Shown here: one piece after another, positions 17,733 through 26,137 of the stretch
How the letters are laid out: every line of letters starts with the position of its first letter
Position numbering within the stretch: position 1 is the stretch's first letter
Translations under genes and position numbers: made by a program
Source: Streptomyces sp. D2-8
Lineage (GTDB): Bacteria > Actinomycetota > Actinomycetes > Streptomycetales > Streptomycetaceae
Direction: 5' to 3'
NCBI RefSeq assembly: GCF_023184515.1
Contig: NZ_JAAHBP010000024.1
Span: 62,001 to 126,000 of the forward strand
DNA length: 64,000 bases
The notes under the pieces: model-generated
The model's database searches: none
Told to the model about the DNA's origin: nothing
The model's input: only the letters and a program-made list of their open reading frames with translations

Positions 17733-18060
17733 CTCCCGAGGTACTGCCCCACGCCCTCGCCCAGTGACCAGTCGGCCGACGCGTTCTCGGTCAGGACGAC
17801 GAACACGTTCCGCGGCTCGGTGCCGGCGTGGGCGAGGTCGGCGATCCTGCGGTACAGCGCCTGCTTCTGCGCGGGCGTGCGACCGGAGAGCGCAGTGTGA
17901 TCGCGACGTAGACGATGCCCTTGTCGCGGTGCACGCCGAGGTAGTCGTCGAAGCGCAGGGTGCCGCTCGTGCCGTCGTGGTCCACCGGGACCTGGAACCG
18001 GTCGTCGGGCGGGATGCCGATCGCCTCGGTCAGGGCGTTGTGGACGGCAATAGTGTACAT
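17733..18060 (-). pseudogene. Broken tautomerase family gene
   Basis: The 5' part (from ATG 18060) reads AVHNALTEAIG..FDDYLGVHRDKGIVYVAITLR, typical of small tautomerases. At about 17885-17893 an extra dinucleotide (CGCTCTCCGG where CGCTCCGG is expected) shifts the frame, and the rest (GRTPAQKQALYRRI, NVFVVLTENASADWSLGEG) continues in another frame. The normal N-terminus with the catalytic proline is also absent: codons before AVHN are AT-rich and unrelated. The native stop is lost and the frame runs toward the PPOX-like gene. Not functional unless the window has a sequencing error. Confidence 0.75.
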
Positions 18061-18163
18061 ACTAGTAGTTACAGTAGAGGTCGAAGGGGTCCACCGGGTA
18101 GTTGGCATCCCCGAGGTTTTACGTATAACCTCTCCGGTCAACCGCCCGCTCCGAGAGGCACCG

Positions 18164-18556
18164 ATGAGACGTATCGCCCTGGTCACCCTCGTCGTCGACG
18201 ACTACGACGAGGCGATCCGCTTCTACACCGACGCCCTCGGATTCCGGCTCGCCGAGGACATGCCCCGGCCCGACGGATCGCGCTGGGTCGTCGTCGAACC
18301 CGGCACCCCGGGAGCCGGCACCGGCCTGCTGCTGGCCCGCGCCAAGGGCGAGGCCCAGGCAGGCCGGGTCGGGGACCAGACCGGCGGACGGGTCGGGTTC
18401 TTCCTGCACACCGACGACTTCGCCCGCGACCACGCCCGGATGACCGAGGCGGGCGTGACCTTCCTGGAGGACCCGCGGCGCGAGCCGTACGGGACCGTCG
18501 CCGTCTTCCAGGACCTGTACGGCAACCGCTGGGACCTGCTCCAGCCCGCCGGCTGA
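18164..18556 (+). CDS. VOC (glyoxalase/bleomycin resistance) superfamily protein
   Basis: A 130-residue single VOC module with the two beta-alpha-beta-beta-beta halves visible: VVDDYDEAIRFYTDALGFRL first and GFFLHTDDFARDHARMTEAGV second, ending DLYGNRWDLLQP. The metal ligand glutamates or histidines cannot be assigned with certainty. It lies 46 bp upstream of add in the same direction. Confidence 0.88.
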   Translation: MRRIALVTLVVDDYDEAIRFYTDALGFRLAEDMPRPDGSRWVVVEPGTPGAGTGLLLARAKGEAQAGRVGDQTGGRVGFFLHTDDFARDHARMTEAGVTFLEDPRREPYGTVAVFQDLYGNRWDLLQPAG

Positions 18557-18602
18557 CCGCTTCCCGCCGCTTCGAACCACCCGCCCGAGGAAAGACCCCG
18601 CC

Positions 18603-19682
18603 ATGACTGCTACGCGCGTAGACGCCGACCTGATCCGCCGCCTCCCCAAGGCCGTGCTGCACGACCACCTCGACGGCGGCCTGCGCCCCGCCACCGTGGT
18701 GGAGCTGGCGGAAGCGGTCGGCCACACCCTGCCCACCACCGACCCGGACGAGCTGGCCGCCTGGTACTACGAGGCCGCCAACTCCGGCGACCTGGTGCGC
18801 TACATAGCCACCTTCGAGCACACCCTCGCCGTGATGCAGACCCGCGAGGGCCTGCTGCGCACGGCCGAGGAGTACGTCCTGGACCTGGCCGCCGACGGCG
18901 TCGTCTACGGCGAGGTGCGCTACGCCCCCGAGCTGAACACCAGGGGCGAGCTGACCATGGCCGAGGTCGTGGAGACCGTCCAGGAGGGTCTCGCGGCGGG
19001 CATGGCCAAGGCTGCTGCCGCGGGCACGCCGGTGCGGGTCGGCACCCTGCTGTGCGGGATGCGGATGTTCGACCGGGTGGGCGAGGCGGCCGACCTGGCC
19101 GTGGCGTTCCGTGACGCCGGGGTCGTCGGCTTCGACATCGCCGGTGCCGAGGACGGCTTCCCGCCCGCCGACCACCTCGCGGCCTTCGAGCACCTGCGCC
19201 GCGAGAACGTGCCGTTCACCATCCACGCCGGGGAGGCGCACGGGCTGCCCAGCATCCACCAGGCCCTCCAGGTGTGCGGCGCCCAGCGCATCGGGCACGG
19301 TGTGCGGATCACCGACGACATCCCGGACCTCGCGGCGGGCAAGCTCGGCCGGCTCGCGAGCTGGGTCCGCGACCGGCGCATCGCGCTGGAGATGTGCCCG
19401 ACGTCCAACCTCCAGACGGGCGCCGCCACTTCGATCGCCGAGCACCCGATCACCGCGCTGAAGGACCTCGGCTTCCGCGTCACCCTCAACACCGACAACC
19501 GGCTGGTCTCGGGCACCACGATGACCCGCGAGATGTCCCTGCTGACCGAGCAGGCGGGCTGGACCGTCGAGGATCTGCGCACGGTGACCGTCAACGCTCT
19601 GAAGAGCGCGTTCCTGCCGTTCGACGAGCGGAACGCGCTCATCCGGGACGTGGTGCTGCCCGGTTACGCCGCGGCGCTCTGA
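18603..19682 (+). CDS. add: Adenosine deaminase
   Basis: A 359-residue metal-dependent amidohydrolase that converts adenosine or deoxyadenosine to inosine forms in purine salvage. Zinc ligands appear as HDHLDG, FTIHAGEAHG and the aspartate in LNTDNRLVSG; RIGHGVRI carries the catalytic histidine, and EMCPTSNLQTG is a family signature. Length is normal. Its last 19 bp overlap the convergent DinB-like gene. Confidence 0.95.
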   Translation: MTATRVDADLIRRLPKAVLHDHLDGGLRPATVVELAEAVGHTLPTTDPDELAAWYYEAANSGDLVRYIATFEHTLAVMQTREGLLRTAEEYVLDLAADGVVYGEVRYAPELNTRGELTMAEVVETVQEGLAAGMAKAAAAGTPVRVGTLLCGMRMFDRVGEAADLAVAFRDAGVVGFDIAGAEDGFPPADHLAAFEHLRRENVPFTIHAGEAHGLPSIHQALQVCGAQRIGHGVRITDDIPDLAAGKLGRLASWVRDRRIALEMCPTSNLQTGAATSIAEHPITALKDLGFRVTLNTDNRLVSGTTMTREMSLLTEQAGWTVEDLRTVTVNALKSAFLPFDERNALIRDVVLPGYAAAL

Positions 19683-20179
19683 AGCAGCCCCCGGAGGTAG
19701 GCGGCCTGTCCGATGTGCTGGAGATCGTCGGACAGGACGCTGACCAGCCGGACGCCCAGGGTGACGGGTGGGTCCCAGCGCTCGTCGATGACGCGTTCCA
19801 GGTCCTTGGCGGCGAGTCCCCGCAGGGCGTCCAGGCTCTGGTCGTGCACGGCGTCGTAGTAGCCGGTCAGCAGCTCGCCCGAGTCGACCCGGACCCTGGC
19901 GACCTTGGCGGGGCTGTGGCCGTAGCCCGTGTCGCGGCGGGGCAGGTCAAGACCGAAGCGCTTCTCCCAGTCCTGGGTCAGCCACACCTGGTCGAGGCCG
20001 AAGGCGTCGGCCAGGTGGTCGTCCTGGACGCGGGTGAGATGCCAGACCAGCCAGGCGATCGAGTTGGTGTCGGGGGAGGGGCGGGCGCTCAGCTCGTCGG
20101 GCCCGAGACCCTCGACGGTGGCGTGGACTTCTTCGCGGATGCGGTTGAAACCGTCGATGAGGATGTCCTTCGCATGCAT
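19664..20179 (-). CDS. DinB/DUF664-like protein
   Basis: A 171-residue four-helix-bundle protein with the DinB-like metal histidines in WHLTRVQDDHL and DDLQHIGQAAYLRG. Related enzymes are thiol-dependent (mycothiol/bacillithiol) transferases or isomerases; the exact role is unknown. Start placed at ATG 20179. Tail-to-tail overlap with add. Confidence 0.85.
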   Translation of the reverse strand: MHAKDILIDGFNRIREEVHATVEGLGPDELSARPSPDTNSIAWLVWHLTRVQDDHLADAFGLDQVWLTQDWEKRFGLDLPRRDTGYGHSPAKVARVRVDSGELLTGYYDAVHDQSLDALRGLAAKDLERVIDERWDPPVTLGVRLVSVLSDDLQHIGQAAYLRGLLQSAAA

Positions 20180-20390
20180 AGGTCCACCATCGCGCATCGC
20201 CGGGAATCACGCGCCGGGGATCACCGCGGGGAATCACGGGCCGGGGATCCAGCTCCCGTGGAAGCCCAACGGCACCCGGGCCCGGGCGCGATCGTGTACC
20301 CGTCGTCCTCCGCAGCCCTCCCGTCGCACGGGTCGGACGGCACGAACATGGCCTCAACGGTCACGAGTCCGTTGCGTGGCACGGATCGGG

Positions 20391-21305
20391 TCAGGAGGGG
20401 TGGACAATCTCCCGGGGTGGTGCCAGACCCCCGGTTTCCAGCAGGGCCATCAGGGCCCGGGCCGCCGGGCTGGTCGCCTGCTCGGGCGGCAGCAGGGCCA
20501 CCGTCTCGTAGACGGCCTCGCCGGTGCCCTTCACGGGCAGTGCGGTCAGGGTGGCGCGTTTGTGTGCGAAGTGGCGCGGCACGACGGCGACGCCGAGGTT
20601 CTCGTCGACCAGGTCGAGCAGCGTGTGTACGTCGTTCACCTCCAGGGCCACCGATCTCCGTACGCCGGCGGCCGCGAACACCGTGTCGGTGGTGCGGCGC
20701 GGACCCCAGTCCGGCTGGAAGTCGACGAACACCTCGCCGCCCAGCTCCTGCGGTGTGACCGCCGCGCGGGCGGCGGCGAGCCGGTGGCTGGAGTGGCACA
20801 GCAGCGTCATCGGCTCGCTGGTCAGCGGCACCGATCGCAGCTGGTCGCTGTCCGCCTGCGTCCGCACCGCGAACGCCAGGTCGAGCCGCCCCGCCTCGAC
20901 GTCCTCCGCGAGCGCGCCCGACCCGGCCTGCCGCAGACAGATCTCCACGTCCGGATGACGGTGCCGGAAGGCGGCGAGCAGCCCCGCCACGTGCACCCCC
21001 GCGATGCACTGCTCGCTGCCCAGTGTGAGCATGCCGCGCAGCACGCCCTGCACCGCCGCCACCGCCTCGTGGGCCGAGCGGACCTGCGCGAGGATCCGCT
21101 CCGCCTCACCGAGCAGCGCCCGCCCGGCCGGGGTCAGCGTCACCCGGCGGGTCGTGCGCACGAACAGCGGCGTCTGCAGCTCCCGCTCAAGGGCCCGGAT
21201 GGACGCCGACAGGCCCGACTGGGACACCAGGAGCCGCTCCGCCGCCCGGGTGAAGTGCTGGTCCTCGGCGACCGCGACGAAGTGCTGCAAGTGGCGCAGT
21301 TCCAT
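20391..21305 (-). CDS. LysR family transcriptional regulator
   Basis: A 304-residue LTTR: N-terminal HTH (about 3-62, MELRHLQHFVAVAEDQHFTR, SQSGLSASIRALE) and a substrate-binding domain (about 90-295). Start at ATG 21305, where the canonical MELRHL begins. It is divergent from the aldo/keto reductase at 21423, its likely target. An imperfect inverted pair GAAT/ATTC at 21326-21341 lies in the gap. Confidence 0.92.
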   Translation of the reverse strand: MELRHLQHFVAVAEDQHFTRAAERLLVSQSGLSASIRALERELQTPLFVRTTRRVTLTPAGRALLGEAERILAQVRSAHEAVAAVQGVLRGMLTLGSEQCIAGVHVAGLLAAFRHRHPDVEICLRQAGSGALAEDVEAGRLDLAFAVRTQADSDQLRSVPLTSEPMTLLCHSSHRLAAARAAVTPQELGGEVFVDFQPDWGPRRTTDTVFAAAGVRRSVALEVNDVHTLLDLVDENLGVAVVPRHFAHKRATLTALPVKGTGEAVYETVALLPPEQATSPAARALMALLETGGLAPPREIVHPS

Positions 21306-21422
21306 GACTGAGAAGCGTAGCCGCTGAATTCCATCGGATTCTTCTGTTGGACGCATGGGCGCAGGTCACGCCAGAGTGGAGACCGGTTTCATCCCGACCG
21401 TGCCAACCCCTCTGGAGTCGCG

Positions 21423-22415
21423 TTGTACACCGCACACCCCGACCGCTACGCGGACATGCCCTACCGGCGCACCGGACGCAGCGGCCTGCAGCTCCCCGCG
21501 CTCTCGCTCGGCCTGTGGCACAACTTCGGCCCGGACCGGCCCGTCGAGACGCAGCGCGCCATCCTGCGCCGCGCCTTCGACCTCGGCGTCACCCACTTCG
21601 ACCTCGCGAACAACTACGGCCCGCCGCCCGGCGCCGCCGAGTCCGCGCTGGGCGAGTTCCTGAAGGCGGACTTCGCGCCGTACCGCGACGAGCTGGTCAT
21701 CTCCACCAAGGCCGGCTACCTGATGTGGCCGGGCCCGTACGGCGAGTGGGGCTCGCGCAAGTACGTGCTGTCCTCACTGGACCAGAGCCTGAAGCGGATG
21801 GGCCTGGACTACGTCGACATCTTCTACTCGCACCGCCCCGACCCGGACACCCCGCTCGAGGAGACGATGGGTGCCCTGCACTCGGCGGTGCAGCAGGGCA
21901 AGGCGCTGTACGTCGGTGTCTCCAACTACTCCGCGGAGCAGACCCGCGAGGCGGCCCGCATCCTGGGCGAACTGGGCACGCCGCTCCTCATCCACCAGCC
22001 GCGCTACTCGATGCTGGACCGCCGCCCCGAGGACGAGGGCCTGCTCGACGCCCTCGACGAGCTCCAGGTCGGCTCCATCGTCTTCTCGCCGCTGGAGCAG
22101 GGCGTGCTCTCCGCCCGCTACCTCGACGGCATCCCTGAGGGTTCCCGGGCCGCGAGCGACAGCCCCTTCCTGAACTCGGACGCGCTCACCGAGGACCTGG
22201 TGGGCCGGCTGCGCGACCTGAACGACATCGCGAAGTCGCGCGGCCAGACCCTGGCCCAGATGGCGCTGGCCTGGGTGCTGCGCGGTGGCCGGGTCACCTC
22301 CGCGCTGGTCGGCGCGAGCAGCGCGCAGCAGATCGAGGACAGCGTCGGCGCCACCCGCAACCTGGACTTCGACGCGGACGAGCTGGCCCGGATCGACGCC
22401 ATCGTCAAGCAGTAG
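21423..22415 (+). CDS. Aldo/keto reductase (YghZ/Kv-beta-like)
   Basis: A 330-residue reductase starting at TTG 21423 with GGAG six bases upstream. Tetrad residues are visible: DLANNYG, STKAGY and YSHRPDP, followed by SNYSAEQTREA and the NADPH loop ALVGASSAQQIED. Closest in style to L-glyceraldehyde-3-phosphate reductase YghZ. Probably controlled by the divergent LysR. Confidence 0.9.
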   Translation: MYTAHPDRYADMPYRRTGRSGLQLPALSLGLWHNFGPDRPVETQRAILRRAFDLGVTHFDLANNYGPPPGAAESALGEFLKADFAPYRDELVISTKAGYLMWPGPYGEWGSRKYVLSSLDQSLKRMGLDYVDIFYSHRPDPDTPLEETMGALHSAVQQGKALYVGVSNYSAEQTREAARILGELGTPLLIHQPRYSMLDRRPEDEGLLDALDELQVGSIVFSPLEQGVLSARYLDGIPEGSRAASDSPFLNSDALTEDLVGRLRDLNDIAKSRGQTLAQMALAWVLRGGRVTSALVGASSAQQIEDSVGATRNLDFDADELARIDAIVKQ

Positions 22416-22457
22416 CAGGTCCGCCCGCCCGGGGGCGGCCGCCCGCGGGCGCGCCGG

Positions 22458-22745
22458 CTACGCGCTGATCCGCTCCTCGAGGCGCACCGTCACCGTGTCG
22501 CCCTCCTCCTTGCCGATGGCCTTGCGGATGCCGGCCTTCACGGGCAGCTTGTGCGTGCCGTCCCCCAGGGCCATGAACGAGCTGCGGAACGGGTGCCCGT
22601 CGATCGTCCCGCGGACCTTGACCAGGCCGCGGGTGCCGAAGAACTCGACGGACCGGGGCCAGACCAGATAGGTCCAGCCGCCCTCGGCGGGGCTTCTGCG
22701 CAGGACGGCGGTGAACTCCGCGTCCAGTTCTCCCGTGACGGCCAT
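22458..22745 (-). CDS. DUF1905 domain protein
   Basis: A 95-residue protein matching the small beta-barrel DUF1905 family (YLVWPRSVEFFGTRGLVKV, FRSSFMALGDGTHKLPV, IRKAIGKEEGDTVTVRL). Function unknown; often next to YdeI-like proteins, which are not seen here. A GC-rich hairpin-forming stretch separates it from the convergent reductase. Confidence 0.85.
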   Translation of the reverse strand: MAVTGELDAEFTAVLRRSPAEGGWTYLVWPRSVEFFGTRGLVKVRGTIDGHPFRSSFMALGDGTHKLPVKAGIRKAIGKEEGDTVTVRLEERISA

Positions 22746-22818
22746 GACGTCCTCCGGTGCTGGGCGGCCTCTTCCCCGTACAGACCGCCGGACACCGGAG
22801 AACTCATCGCCGGTCGTC

Positions 22819-23130
22819 TCACTCCCCGGCGGGTACCCGGTCCAGGAACCCGAGCACGGCCCTGATCCGGCCCTGCCCGTCCGGCGTGATCACATCCGAC
22901 CCGGCGACCGCCGCCGAGCCGTCGGCCGCGCTCACCAGCTCCCACGAGAACCGGGCGGTGTCGTGATGCCCGTCGACGGCGCCGGTGAGCCGGAACCCGA
23001 ACCCCGGGAACTGCTCGTGGGCCGCCGCGATCACCGCGGCGATGCCCTCGTGCCCGCCGACGTCGGCCAGAGGGCCGGTGCAGCTGCCTCCGGAGTCGTG
23101 GGCCCCCGCGACAGCTCGCCGGATTCCAGC
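22819..23130 (-). pseudogene. N-terminally truncated SnoaL-like gene
   Basis: The C-terminal 80 residues (GPLADVGGHEGIAAVIAAAH, QFPGFGFRLTGAVDGHHD, ARFSWEL) match a SnoaL/ketosteroid-isomerase-like fold. The expected first 40 residues are absent in all three frames, and no start with a ribosome site is near. Probably a 5'-truncated relic; the left boundary is the stop, the right boundary approximate. Confidence 0.55.
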
Positions 23131-23175
23131 CAACTCGGGGGGTGAATATGCCAGGAGAGTGGCCGGAAAGTCGTG

Positions 23176-23203
23176 GTGACAGTGATTCAGTAGTGAACAT
23201 ACT
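23176..23203 (+). promoter_or_regulatory. Candidate vegetative promoter
   Basis: GTGACA (23176-23181) and CATACT (23198-23203) with 16-bp spacing lie in an unusually AT-rich stretch upstream of the gene at 23316. The predicted leader is about 105 nt. Confidence 0.4.
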
Positions 23204-23315
23204 GACCTGCGAGAGCGCTTTTCACATCGAGCGACGGCGACCTCACGCACAGCACGCGAGCCGCAGGGATGCGAGGCCGGGCCGGCAGGCGGGCAGGGCA
23301 ACGGGGGAGGGTCAC

Positions 23316-23726
23316 GTGCACGACGAGTTTCTGTGCCACGTCACGGCGTACGGAGTCTGCGACGGCCGCCGTATCGGAGTGCCCCTCGGTACCTACCGCG
23401 CGCCCACCCTCGCCCTCGCCCTGTGGTGGCTGCGCGACCGCGCTTCCTGGATCGCCCAGCGCCTCGACCCCCAGCCCGACGCCGAGCACTTACCGCCGGG
23501 CGCGCTCGTGCCGGTCGCCCACACCGTGCCCGACGTGCCCGGGCTGCTGCGCGCCTGGTGCGCCGATCCCGCCCAGCAGGAGCGGATCGCCGAGGAGTTG
23601 GCGGCCGGACGGCTGGTGCGCATCGCCACCAGCGACGACACCACCGAATACGAACTGCTCGCCGAGTCCGTGGACACCCTGCGGATGCAGCGCACGGCTC
23701 CCTTCGTCGGCATCACGGTCGGCTGA
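23316..23726 (+). CDS. Hypothetical protein with TTA codon
   Basis: A 136-residue soluble protein starting at GTG 23316 behind GGGGGAGG. No domain recognised; it has LALALWWLRDRASWIAQRL and a C-terminal DTTEYELLAESVDTLRM region. Leu59 is TTA (23490-23492), so it is a candidate bldA target. It lies 62 bp upstream of the FHA-ABC transporter gene. Confidence 0.75.
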   Translation: MHDEFLCHVTAYGVCDGRRIGVPLGTYRAPTLALALWWLRDRASWIAQRLDPQPDAEHLPPGALVPVAHTVPDVPGLLRAWCADPAQQERIAEELAAGRLVRIATSDDTTEYELLAESVDTLRMQRTAPFVGITVG

Positions 23727-23775
23727 CCCCGCTGCTCACCCCGCTCTCGCCCAGGCGCATAACATGGCAAATCGG

Positions 23776-23789
23776 TAGAATCTTGACCA
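23776..23789 (+). promoter_or_regulatory. -10 element for probable leaderless mRNA
   Basis: TAGAAT (23776-23781) fits the actinomycete -10 consensus and ends seven bases before the ATG at 23789. There is no ribosome-binding site, so transcription may start at the A of the start codon. No good -35 is seen. Confidence 0.5.
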
Positions 23790-26128
23790 TGGCGCAACCC
23801 TCGGTAGCACCAGAACTCGTCCTGGAGACAGAGACGAGCACCACCGTGATGATCCCGGGCCGCGACTACCACGTGGGGCGCGATCCGTTGTGCGACGTCG
23901 TCATCGACGACGACCGGGTCTCCTGGCACCATGCGGTGCTGCGTCCCGAGGACGGTCACTGGACGATCGAGGACGAGGACAGCACCAACGGCACCTATGC
24001 CGACGGCCGGCGCATCCACGAGTGGGACGTCGGGCCCGGCAGCGTCATCCGCTTCGGCAATCCGGCCGACGGACCGCGCATGACCCTCACGGGCCGCCCC
24101 GCTCCCGCCGCACCCGCCCCGGAACGCCCCTCCGCCGTCTCCATGCCGGCCCACACCAGCACCTACCGGCAGCCCACGACCGTACGCCCGCTGCCCTCCC
24201 GCACCGTCCGCATCGGCCGCGCCCCCGACAACGACCTGGTCATCGACGACCTGTTGGTCTCCCGCCGGCACGCCGAACTGCGCGCCCTGGCCGACGGAAC
24301 CTACGAGATCACCGACGTGGGCAGCCACAACGGCACGTACCTCAACGGCAGCCGCGTCACCAGCGCCCCGGTCGGCCAGGGCGACATCGTCGGCATCGGC
24401 CACTCGGCGTTCTGCCTCGTCGGCGACCAGCTCCAGGAGTACGTCGACACCGGTGAGGTCTCCCTCGACGTGCAGGATCTCGCGGTCACCGTCGACCGGG
24501 GCCGCAAGACACTCCTCGACCACGTGTCGTTCCCGGTCGGGGAGAAGTGCCTGCTCGCCGTCGTCGGCCCGAGCGGCGCCGGCAAGTCCACCCTCCTCAA
24601 CGCCCTCACCGGCCAGCGGCCCGCCAACCACGGCACCGTCCTCTACGACGGCCGCGACCTCTACCGCGACTACGCCGAGCTGCGCCAGCGCATCGGCCTG
24701 GTCCCGCAGGACGACATCCTGCACGCCCAGCTGACCGTCCGCAAAGCCCTCTCCTACGCCGCCGAGCTGCGCTTCCCGCAGGACACCGCCAAGGCCGAGC
24801 GGCGCGCCCGGGTCGACGAGGTCATCCGCGAACTGGGCCTGGAACAGCGCGCCGACCAGCACGTGCACAGCCTGTCCGGCGGTCAGCGCAAGCGCGTCAG
24901 CGTGGCCCTGGAGCTGCTGACCAAGCCCTCGCTGCTGTTCCTCGACGAGCCGACCTCCGGCCTCGATCCCGGCATGGACCGGTCGGTGATGCACATGCTG
25001 CGCGGCCTCGCCGACGACGGCCGGACCGTCATCGTCGTCACCCACAGCGTGCTCAGCCTGGACGTGTGCGACCGGCTCCTCGTGCTCGCGCCCGGCGGAA
25101 AGATCGCCTACTACGGGCCGCCCGAGGACGCCCTGTCCTTCTTCGGCTTCGAGGAGTGGCCGGAGGCCTTCGAGGCCTTCGACCGGGACGCGGACCGGGA
25201 CTGGGCGGGGGAGTACCTCGTCTCGCCGTTCCACGGCCGGTACGTGGCCGACGCCTCGGCGCAGCCCCAGCAGCCCCGGTCCGAGCCCGTCGTCATCACC
25301 GCCCCGCCCCGGCCGCGGAGCCGGAGCGCCCAACTCGGCACGCTGGTGCGCCGGTACGCGGCCGCGCTGAGCGCCGACCGCACCTTCCTGATCATCATGA
25401 TCGCGCTGCCGTTCGTCATGGGCGCGATGGCGCGCGCCCTCGCGGGCGGCAAGCTGACGCTCGACACGGCGATGAACGCGCTGCTCATCCTGTGCGTCGG
25501 CGCGGTGCTGACCGGGGCGGCCAACGCCGTGCGCGAACTCGTCAAGGAACGCGTGATCTACCAGCGGGAACGGGCGGTGGGGCTCTCCAGATCGGCGTAC
25601 CTGATGTCCAAGGTCATCGTCCTGGGTGTCATCACCGTGCTCCAGGCGGTGGTGCTGACCCTGGTCGCCCTGCTCGGCGTCGACCTCAACGCACCGGGCG
25701 GCGAAGGCGTGCTGATGCCGCCCCTGGTGGAGATCACGGTCGCCGTCGCCCTGCTGGCCTTCACGGCGATGATGCTCGGCCTGCTCGTCTCGGCGCTGGT
25801 GCGCAAGGAAGAGGTGACGATGCCGCTGCTCGTGCTCATCGCCATCGTCCAGGTCGTCTTCTGCGGCGCCTTGCTGAAGCTGGCCGACACCCCCGGGCTC
25901 GAGCAGCTGGGCTGGCTGGTGCCGGCGCGCTGGGCACTGGCCGCGATGGCCGGCACCGTCGGGCTGGGCCGGATCGTGCCCGATGACCTGACGAAGGACC
26001 CGCTCTTCGAGCACTCGGCGGGCACGTGGCTGCTCGACGTCGGGATGCTGGTCGTCCTGTCGGTGCTCTTCGGCTTCCTCGTGTCCCGGATGCTGCGCCG
26101 GCACGAACCGGCCGTCATGCGGAAGTAG
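23789..26128 (+). CDS. FHA-FHA-ABC transporter (Rv1747-like half-transporter)
   Basis: A 779-residue protein. Two forkhead-associated phosphothreonine-binding domains (about 25-95, YHVGRDPLCDVVIDD and SWHHAVL; about 135-212, VRIGRAPDNDLVIDD and SRRHAEL, SHNGTYLNG) are joined by a Pro/Thr linker. An ABC ATPase follows (Walker A GPSGAGKST near 263, signature LSGGQRKRV near 363, Walker B LLFLDEPTSGLDP), then six membrane helices of the ABC-2/ABCG type (about 530-775). M. tuberculosis Rv1747 has the same order and is regulated by its neighbour kinase PknF. Here a Ser/Thr kinase and a TRVV-repeat protein follow. Confidence 0.93.
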   Translation: MAQPSVAPELVLETETSTTVMIPGRDYHVGRDPLCDVVIDDDRVSWHHAVLRPEDGHWTIEDEDSTNGTYADGRRIHEWDVGPGSVIRFGNPADGPRMTLTGRPAPAAPAPERPSAVSMPAHTSTYRQPTTVRPLPSRTVRIGRAPDNDLVIDDLLVSRRHAELRALADGTYEITDVGSHNGTYLNGSRVTSAPVGQGDIVGIGHSAFCLVGDQLQEYVDTGEVSLDVQDLAVTVDRGRKTLLDHVSFPVGEKCLLAVVGPSGAGKSTLLNALTGQRPANHGTVLYDGRDLYRDYAELRQRIGLVPQDDILHAQLTVRKALSYAAELRFPQDTAKAERRARVDEVIRELGLEQRADQHVHSLSGGQRKRVSVALELLTKPSLLFLDEPTSGLDPGMDRSVMHMLRGLADDGRTVIVVTHSVLSLDVCDRLLVLAPGGKIAYYGPPEDALSFFGFEEWPEAFEAFDRDADRDWAGEYLVSPFHGRYVADASAQPQQPRSEPVVITAPPRPRSRSAQLGTLVRRYAAALSADRTFLIIMIALPFVMGAMARALAGGKLTLDTAMNALLILCVGAVLTGAANAVRELVKERVIYQRERAVGLSRSAYLMSKVIVLGVITVLQAVVLTLVALLGVDLNAPGGEGVLMPPLVEITVAVALLAFTAMMLGLLVSALVRKEEVTMPLLVLIAIVQVVFCGALLKLADTPGLEQLGWLVPARWALAAMAGTVGLGRIVPDDLTKDPLFEHSAGTWLLDVGMLVVLSVLFGFLVSRMLRRHEPAVMRK

Positions 26129-26137
26129 GGAGCGCCG

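Noticed and set aside
17141..17806. A single 221-residue tautomerase-PPOX fusion
   Set aside because: The upstream part is the C-terminus of a frameshifted tautomerase plus a hairpin; the PPOX-like domain has its own ATG at 17599.
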